Assembly (NCBI GenBank): GCA_964436825.1
Contig: CAYTEO010000063.1
Span: 1-11,401, forward strand
Length of the DNA stretch: 11,401 nt
Direction of reading: 5' to 3'
Source: CAYTEO01 sp964436825
GTDB lineage: Bacteria > Krumholzibacteriota > Krumholzibacteriia > LZORAL124-64-63
Shown here: positions 7,874 through 11,401 of the stretch, in pieces
Numbering within the stretch: the first letter of the stretch is position 1
Layout of the letters: each line of letters opens with the position of its first letter
Translations under genes and position numbers: made by a program
The notes under the pieces: model-generated
What the model saw: the letters and a program-made list of their open reading frames with translations, nothing else
The model's database searches: none
Told to the model about the DNA's origin: nothing

Positions 7874-7912
7874 TTTTTTAGGCGTGAGTCCCGTCATTGA
7901 TTGGCGTATGAT
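7866..7912 (+). promoter_or_regulatory. Candidate promoter of the NifX-like/radical SAM unit
   Basis: TATGAT (7907-7912) is a good -10 candidate 36 bases before the ATG at 7949. No strong -35 lies at the right distance (GTGAGT, 7884-7889, 17-base spacer). The T-rich tract at 7866-7879 would fall at about -53 to -40 of the predicted start, where an UP element would sit. This is a sequence-only prediction of moderate to low strength. Confidence 0.35.
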
Positions 7913-7948
7913 CAGACACGACCCCTTCCCCGAGCATGGAGGTCCACG

Positions 7949-8431
7949 ATGCGATTCCTGGTGGCAGCGGAGGAGGCGAGTCGCGACGCGAAGGTCAGCC
8001 GCCGGTTCGGCCAGGCGGCCGTCCACCTGCTGACCGACACCGCGGGCGACGAGCTGGAGCCGGTGGAATTGGAGGCAGGGTGGTGGCGGTCGGCCGGCGT
8101 GGACGGCGTGGTCACCGGCAACATCGGGCCGGAGCTGTTCGTCGACCTGCGGGCGGCCGGCATTCCCGTCTACGTCGCCCGCGGGATGACCGTCGGCGAG
8201 GCGCTGGCGGCCGTGGCCGACGGTCGGCTGGAACCGGCCACTGCCCCCACGGTCAAGCGCAGCATAGGCAGCGGCCGGGGCGCGGGTGGTGGCCGAGGCC
8301 TGGGGCGTGGCGAGGGATCGGGTCACGGACGCGGCGGTGTGCGCGGCCCGGCCCTCGGCCGCGGGGGAGGCCGGGGCGGTGGTCGCGGGGGAAGCCGCGG
8401 CGGCGGCCGTGGCAGTGGTCGGGGACGGTGA
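7949..8431 (+). CDS. NifX/NafY-like (dinitrogenase Fe-Mo cofactor biosynthesis domain) protein with Arg/Gly-rich tail
   Basis: This 160-residue protein starts at ATG 7949, with GGAGG at 7938-7942. Residues 1-95 follow the small NifX/NafY/NifB C-terminal fold: MRFLVAAEE start, KVSRRFGQAAVHLLTD (15-30), GVDGVVTGNIGPELFVDLRAAGIPVYV (50-76), then TVGEALAAVADGRL. Such stand-alone proteins bind iron-sulfur or molybdenum-type clusters or act as metal chaperones, and many occur in genomes without nitrogenase. The segment between the second strand and the GNIGP motif is short, so the usual region around a conserved His appears reduced. Residues 108-160 are almost only Gly and Arg, with a few Ser and Ala and one His. 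The next gene, 34 bases on, is a radical SAM protein, and an iron box lies upstream. I infer a role in iron or Fe-S metabolism rather than nitrogen fixation. Confidence 0.78.
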   Translation: MRFLVAAEEASRDAKVSRRFGQAAVHLLTDTAGDELEPVELEAGWWRSAGVDGVVTGNIGPELFVDLRAAGIPVYVARGMTVGEALAAVADGRLEPATAPTVKRSIGSGRGAGGGRGLGRGEGSGHGRGGVRGPALGRGGGRGGGRGGSRGGGRGSGRGR

Positions 8432-8465
8432 CCGTTCCCGCTCGCCGGCAGCAGGGGGAAAGGAC

Positions 8466-9488
8466 ATGACTGCCGAGACCGGTCGGGGACGCCTGTCCAC
8501 GGTCTTCGGACCGGTTCCTTCGCGGCGGCTGGGCCGGTCGCTGGGGATCGACCCCCTGCCGGGGACCAAGGTCTGCAACTGGAGCTGCATCTACTGCCAG
8601 CTGGGCCGGACCCGGCCGTTGACCATCGAGCCACGGATCTTCGTGCCGGTCGAGAGGATCCTCGACGACCTGCGCCGGGCCCTGGACCGGCTCGACCCGT
8701 CGGACCTGGACTGGATCACCTTCGTCGCCTCGGGCGAGACCCTCCTGCACGCCGGGATCGGCCGGCTCATCCGCGACGTCCAGGCGATGTCGCCCCACCC
8801 GGTGGCCGTCATCACCAACGGCTCGCTCCTGGCGGTGCCGTCGATCCGGCGGGAAGTGGCTGCCGCCGACGCGGTCATGCCGAGCCTGGACGCCGGCGAG
8901 GCGACCCTGTTCCGCAGGATCACCCGCCACCACCCCGAGCTCACGTTCGCCCGGCATGTCGAGGGGCTGCGCGCCTTCCGGCGCGAGTACGACGGCCGGC
9001 TCTGGCTGGAGACGATGCTGATGCGCGGGGTCAACGACGGGGAGGCGGAGCTGCGCGACCTGGCCCGGGTCATCGCGACGATCCGTCCCGACGAGGTCCA
9101 TCTCGCCTCGCCCACCCGTCCCCCGGCCGAGCCGTGGGTCCGGCCCGTCGACGCGGCCGGCCTGGAGCGGGCGCGGCGGATCCTGGGCGAGGCGGCGACG
9201 GTCCTGGAGGACCGGCCGGGCACCTTCGACCTGGGCGAGGGGGAGGATCCCGTCGAGGCGGTCCTGCGGATCATCGTCCGCCACCCCATGCGCGAGGACG
9301 CCCTGCGCGACGCCCTGTCCCACTGGCGTCCCGGCGCCGTCGACGAGGCGCTGGCCGCCCTGGCCGAAGATCCCCGCGCCCGCGTCGTCGAGCGGTTCGG
9401 CTGCCGGTTCTGGTCCGGCTCGTCGCAGCGCTATGGTGAGGAGACCCTCAGAGGTCCAGGCGGAAATCCCGCTGGCGCAGCCGGCTGA
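8466..9488 (+). CDS. Radical SAM protein, COG0731 (TYW1-like Fe-S oxidoreductase) type
   Basis: This 340-residue protein starts at ATG 8466. The frame stays open upstream, but the family begins just before FGPVPSRRLGRSLGIDPLPG (residues 14-33), so the longer form is not used. The 4Fe-4S/SAM site is C37-x3-C41-x2-C44 (CNWSCIYC). VTFVASGE-like and VAVITNGS segments continue the TIM-barrel pattern (ITFVASGETLLHAG, VAVITNGSLL). From about residue 259 a small C-terminal region (DPVEAVLRIIVRHPMREDALRDAL) looks like a winged helix. The reaction catalysed by this subgroup is not established. Pairing with a NifX-like protein suggests metallocofactor or Fe-S work. The 3' end overlaps the convergent glycosyltransferase gene by 41 bases. 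Confidence 0.88.
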   Translation: MTAETGRGRLSTVFGPVPSRRLGRSLGIDPLPGTKVCNWSCIYCQLGRTRPLTIEPRIFVPVERILDDLRRALDRLDPSDLDWITFVASGETLLHAGIGRLIRDVQAMSPHPVAVITNGSLLAVPSIRREVAAADAVMPSLDAGEATLFRRITRHHPELTFARHVEGLRAFRREYDGRLWLETMLMRGVNDGEAELRDLARVIATIRPDEVHLASPTRPPAEPWVRPVDAAGLERARRILGEAATVLEDRPGTFDLGEGEDPVEAVLRIIVRHPMREDALRDALSHWRPGAVDEALAALAEDPRARVVERFGCRFWSGSSQRYGEETLRGPGGNPAGAAG

Positions 9489-10392
9489 CGATCAGCTTCC
9501 ACAGCGGCGGCCGCTGGCGGTCGATGGCGCGGATGTAGGCGTCCACCGCGGGCGGCCAGGGCAACCGCTCCCGCCGCAGGGCCGCCGTGGCCAGCAGCCC
9601 GTCGCGGACGGCCCGCAGCCAGGTCAGCCCGTGACCGTCCCGCAGCGAGTAGTAGAGCATCCCCGCCAGGCCGCGGGCCAGGTAGCCGGCGGCGTAGCGG
9701 GCCGGCATGTGCAGCACCGCGATCCAGAAGAGGTTGCGCGTGTCGTAGTAGTAGCGCCGCCAGGGGGCGCGGCCGCCCCGGGCGTGGTGGTGCTCGACCG
9801 CGATCTGCCCGTCGTATTCCACCCGGTAGCCGGCCTTCAGCAGCCTCAGGACCAGGTCCAGTCCCTCGTGGCTGATGAACATGTCGTCGCGGTAGGTCCC
9901 TGCCCGCGCGAGGGCGGCGCGGCGGAAGGCGACGGTCCCCTCGGTGATCTCGTAGGTGGGGAAGCAGCGGTCGGCCCAGCCGATGGGCTGGCGGTGGACC
10001 CAGTCGCAGACGCGGCTCCGGTCGGGGGTCATGCTCTGGAAGGTCAGGGCCCCCAGGCCGGGATCCTCGGCGAAACGGCGGCGCAGCCGCTCCAGCCCCC
10101 CGGCGGTCAGGCCCCGGATGTCGTCGTCCAGGGTCAGGACGATCTCCCCGCGCGCCGCCTCCATGCCCACGCTGCGGCCGGCGACCCCGATGTTTCGCTC
10201 CAGGCGGATGACCCGCACCCCGGGACAGGTCTTCTCCGCGAGGTCGGCCACCGGCTGCGGCGAGCAGTTGTCCACGACGATGATCTCGAGGAGGCGCTCC
10301 CGCAGCTCGGCCAGGTTGGCCAGCAGGGCCTGCAGCTCGCCGGGGCGGGCGTAGGTCAGGATGGAGACGGAGATCGTCGGTGCGGCGCTCAT
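9448..10392 (-). CDS. Family 2 glycosyltransferase
   Basis: This 314-residue protein starts at ATG (complement of 10390-10392), with GGAGG at 10399-10403 on the minus strand. The GT-A fold is evident: TISVSILTYARPGELQALL at the start, EIIVVDNCSP (36-45), ERNIGVAGRSVGMEAARG (65-82), and the metal-binding LTLDDDIRG with D89-D91. An acceptor/catalytic HEGLDL (E176, D179) corresponds to the usual ED motif. The C-terminal part (YYYDTRNLFWIAVLHMPARY) is typical of rhamnosyl- or similar sugar transferases acting on surface glycans at the membrane face. No transmembrane helix is clear. It overlaps the upstream deacetylase gene by ATGA, so the two are co-translated. The sugar and acceptor are not known. 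Confidence 0.9.
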   Translation of the reverse strand: MSAAPTISVSILTYARPGELQALLANLAELRERLLEIIVVDNCSPQPVADLAEKTCPGVRVIRLERNIGVAGRSVGMEAARGEIVLTLDDDIRGLTAGGLERLRRRFAEDPGLGALTFQSMTPDRSRVCDWVHRQPIGWADRCFPTYEITEGTVAFRRAALARAGTYRDDMFISHEGLDLVLRLLKAGYRVEYDGQIAVEHHHARGGRAPWRRYYYDTRNLFWIAVLHMPARYAAGYLARGLAGMLYYSLRDGHGLTWLRAVRDGLLATAALRRERLPWPPAVDAYIRAIDRQRPPLWKLIVSRLRQRDFRLDL

Positions 10393-11045
10393 CGACGTCC
10401 TCCACCGCGTTCGCCGGACAGGGACGCCGCTCCGCCGGCCAGGTCGAAACCGCGCCCGGCGAGCAGCGGCAGCAGCTCCGCCAGGATCCGCACCGAGACG
10501 TCGGCGTAATCGTGCATCAGGACGATGTCCCCGGCCCGGACGGCGCCGGCGATCCGCCGTGCCTGGGCCGCGGGATCGGTCCACTCGGCGCAGCGCCAGT
10601 CGCCGCTGTCCAGGGACCAGTGGAGCGTCTGCAGGCCCAGGCGCCGCGCGGCCAGCAGGCCGGCCGGGTGGAGGAAGCCGCCGGGGGGCCTGAACAGGGG
10701 CGCGGGGTCGATCCCGGCCTCGCGCAGGGCCGCGTCGCAGCGACGCACCTCGTCCAGGAAGGCGGTCGGCAGGGGCCAGCGCGACATGGGGTGGGTGTGG
10801 GTGTGGTTGCCCACCAGGTGGCCCGCCTCCGCCACGGCCCGCGCCGTCTCCGGGTGCCGCGCCACGCGCTCGCCGATCATGAAGAACACCGCGCGGGCGC
10901 CGTGCGCCGCCAGCGATTTCAGCACCGCACCGGTCGGTCCGGGTACGGGACCGTCGTCGAAGGTCAGCAGGACCTGCGGGCGGTCGGCCGGCGGCAGGGC
11001 CGTCCGGACGCCGGGCAGCAGGCGGGGCAGCAGGGTGGTGCGCAC
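10389..11045 (-). CDS. Polysaccharide deacetylase (CE4/NodB homology domain)
   Basis: This 218-residue protein is read from GTG (complement of 11043-11045), chosen because GAGGAG lies nine bases upstream and a predicted promoter sits just before it; the open frame continues upstream to 11228. All five CE4 motifs are present: TFDDGP (28-33, catalytic D30 and metal-binding D31), HTHTHP (81-86, metal His81 and His85), RPPGG (119-123), DSGDW (146-150) and VLMHDY (175-180). The enzyme removes N- or O-acetyl groups from a polysaccharide or glycan precursor. No signal peptide or membrane anchor is visible with this start, so it may act in the cytoplasm on a lipid-linked intermediate. The partner is the glycosyltransferase directly downstream. 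Confidence 0.9.
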   Translation of the reverse strand: MRTTLLPRLLPGVRTALPPADRPQVLLTFDDGPVPGPTGAVLKSLAAHGARAVFFMIGERVARHPETARAVAEAGHLVGNHTHTHPMSRWPLPTAFLDEVRRCDAALREAGIDPAPLFRPPGGFLHPAGLLAARRLGLQTLHWSLDSGDWRCAEWTDPAAQARRIAGAVRAGDIVLMHDYADVSVRILAELLPLLAGRGFDLAGGAASLSGERGGGRR

Positions 11046-11082
11046 GGTGTCGGGCTCCTCGGGTCGGGTGAAGCTGCGGGAT

Positions 11083-11111
11083 AGGATAGGGGATCCGGAG
11101 GGGAGTGTCAC
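11083..11111 (-). promoter_or_regulatory. Predicted promoter of the deacetylase-glycosyltransferase unit
   Basis: On the minus strand GTGACA (11106-11111, five of six to TTGACA) and TATCCT (11083-11088, four of six to TATAAT) are spaced by 17 bases. The implied transcript begins about 30 bases before the GTG start at 11045, leaving room for the GAGGAG ribosome binding site. This supports the shorter start of the deacetylase. Confidence 0.5.
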
Positions 11112-11282
11112 GGGTTGGGGTGACGATGGAGGGACGGCCCAGCGGCGTGGCGGCAAGGCGGCTCCGGATGCGCGGCAGGCGATCGAGCCCGCCTTCGCCG
11201 TGGAACCGACCGGCGGCGCCATCGGCACGGGATTGCCGGGAGTTCAGGGGAGGGCAGGGTCGTCGGTGTCCTCGCGCCCCGG
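11112..11282. other. Intergenic stretch without recognisable gene
   Basis: Together with the flanking promoters this belongs to a 356-base gene-free stretch at the right edge. I see no convincing coding frame, RNA gene or long repeat in this part; the frames that stay open here show no family resemblance and no ribosome binding site. It separates the leftward deacetylase unit from the rightward riboswitch-controlled transcript. Confidence 0.5.
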
Positions 11283-11309
11283 TTGACGCACAGCTCCCGC
11301 GATCATAAC
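11283..11309 (+). promoter_or_regulatory. Predicted promoter ahead of the SAM riboswitch
   Basis: TTGACG (11283-11288, five of six to the -35 consensus) is followed after 15 bases by CATAAC (11304-11309, four of six to the -10). TAACTT at 17 bases is an alternative. The implied start near 11316 places the leader hairpin and the aptamer at the 5' end of the transcript. Confidence 0.5.
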
Positions 11310-11317
11310 TTGGTGCT

Positions 11318-11340
11318 GCCGGTCTTCCGAGGAGACCGGC
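11318..11340 (+). repeat. Leader hairpin (8-bp perfect inverted repeat)
   Basis: GCCGGTCT (11318-11325) pairs perfectly with AGACCGGC (11333-11340) across a seven-base loop. It begins about where transcription should start and ends a few bases before the riboswitch aptamer. No T-tract follows, so it is not a usual terminator. It may protect the 5' end of the transcript or simply insulate the aptamer. Confidence 0.6.
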
Positions 11341-11343
11341 CAA

Positions 11344-11401
11344 GAGCGCATGAAGAGCGGTGCGAGGGTATCGGCCCGATGACCACCCGGCAACCTGGCC
11401 C
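11344..11401 (+). promoter_or_regulatory. SAM-I (S-box) riboswitch, 3'-truncated by window edge
   Basis: The 5' half of an S-box aptamer is visible. ATGAAGAGCGGTG with GAGGG leads into GGCCCGATGA (11373-11382) and CCCGGCAACC (11386-11395), the most conserved parts of the SAM-I family. GGTG (11359-11362) can pair with CACC (11384-11387) as the P2 stem. The 3' half and the expression platform are outside the window. SAM-I elements turn down methionine or SAM biosynthesis and uptake genes when S-adenosylmethionine is plentiful, so the gene to the right is probably of that kind (for example metK, metE, metX or a methionine transporter). A SAM-IV-type relative is less likely. Confidence 0.85.

Noticed and set aside
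8341..8430. Possible G-quadruplex or tandem repeat in the Arg/Gly tail DNA
   Set aside because: Runs of G are a direct result of the Gly/Arg codons and the loops are long and irregular; no exact repeat unit was found.
8286..8465. Longer N-terminus for the radical SAM protein
   Set aside because: It overlaps the Arg/Gly tail of the NifX-like gene, is Ala-rich without a ribosome binding site, and homologues start close to the FGPVPSRRLG segment.
9433..10509. Plus-strand open frame of 358 codons over the glycosyltransferase
   Set aside because: It is a Gln/Pro/Gly-rich shadow of the minus-strand gene, which has clear GT2 motifs.
11046..11228. Longer N-terminus for the deacetylase
   Set aside because: The extra 61 residues have no family resemblance or clear signal peptide, and the predicted promoter and ribosome binding site favour GTG at 11045.
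1..11401. CRISPR arrays, insertion sequences, tRNA or rRNA genes, phage genes
   Set aside because: No spaced direct repeats, transposase motifs, terminal inverted repeats or conserved RNA gene sequences were seen on reading both strands.

Overview
The window is very GC-rich, densely coding bacterial DNA. Spacers are short, ribosome binding sites are clear GGAGG-type sequences, and GTG starts are frequent. There are no rRNA or tRNA genes, so the taxon cannot be fixed. Base composition, the ATP-type PEP carboxykinase and the gene mix suggest a high-GC lineage outside the Actinobacteria, for example an uncultivated FCB-group, Krumholzibacteriota/Eisenbacteria-like or deltaproteobacterial-type genome. 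This placement is inference.

Bases 1-6024 (+) hold one tightly packed operon with overlapping or nearly abutting genes. In order they are: a 5'-truncated SGNH/GDSL hydrolase, a GT-C membrane glycosyltransferase fused to a C-terminal TPR region, a NodU/CmcH/SxtI-type carbamoyltransferase, a 51-residue DUF5989 (SxtK-like) membrane protein, an SxtJ-like membrane protein, and an EamA/DMT transporter. The carbamoyltransferase-DUF5989-SxtJ trio resembles the sxtI-sxtJ-sxtK group of saxitoxin clusters, but here it sits with glycan-type enzymes. I infer that it builds or decorates a carbamoylated, possibly acylated, surface glycan or related molecule. The chemistry and product are not known.

Bases 6025-7812 (+) hold an ATP-dependent PEP carboxykinase gene with its own predicted promoter, whose -35/-10 spacer is an inverted repeat, and a strong GC-rich terminator hairpin. 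Next comes an AT-rich island at about 7850-7880 with a 15/19 match to the Fur box. It precedes a two-gene unit: a NifX/NafY-like protein with an unusual Arg/Gly-rich tail, and a COG0731-type radical SAM protein.

Bases 9448-11111 (-) hold a two-gene unit that converges on, and overlaps, the radical SAM gene: a polysaccharide deacetylase followed by a family 2 glycosyltransferase, coupled by an ATGA overlap and preceded by a predicted promoter. At the right edge (+) there is a predicted promoter, a leader hairpin and the 5' half of a SAM-I-type riboswitch. The next gene to the right is therefore probably involved in methionine or S-adenosylmethionine metabolism.
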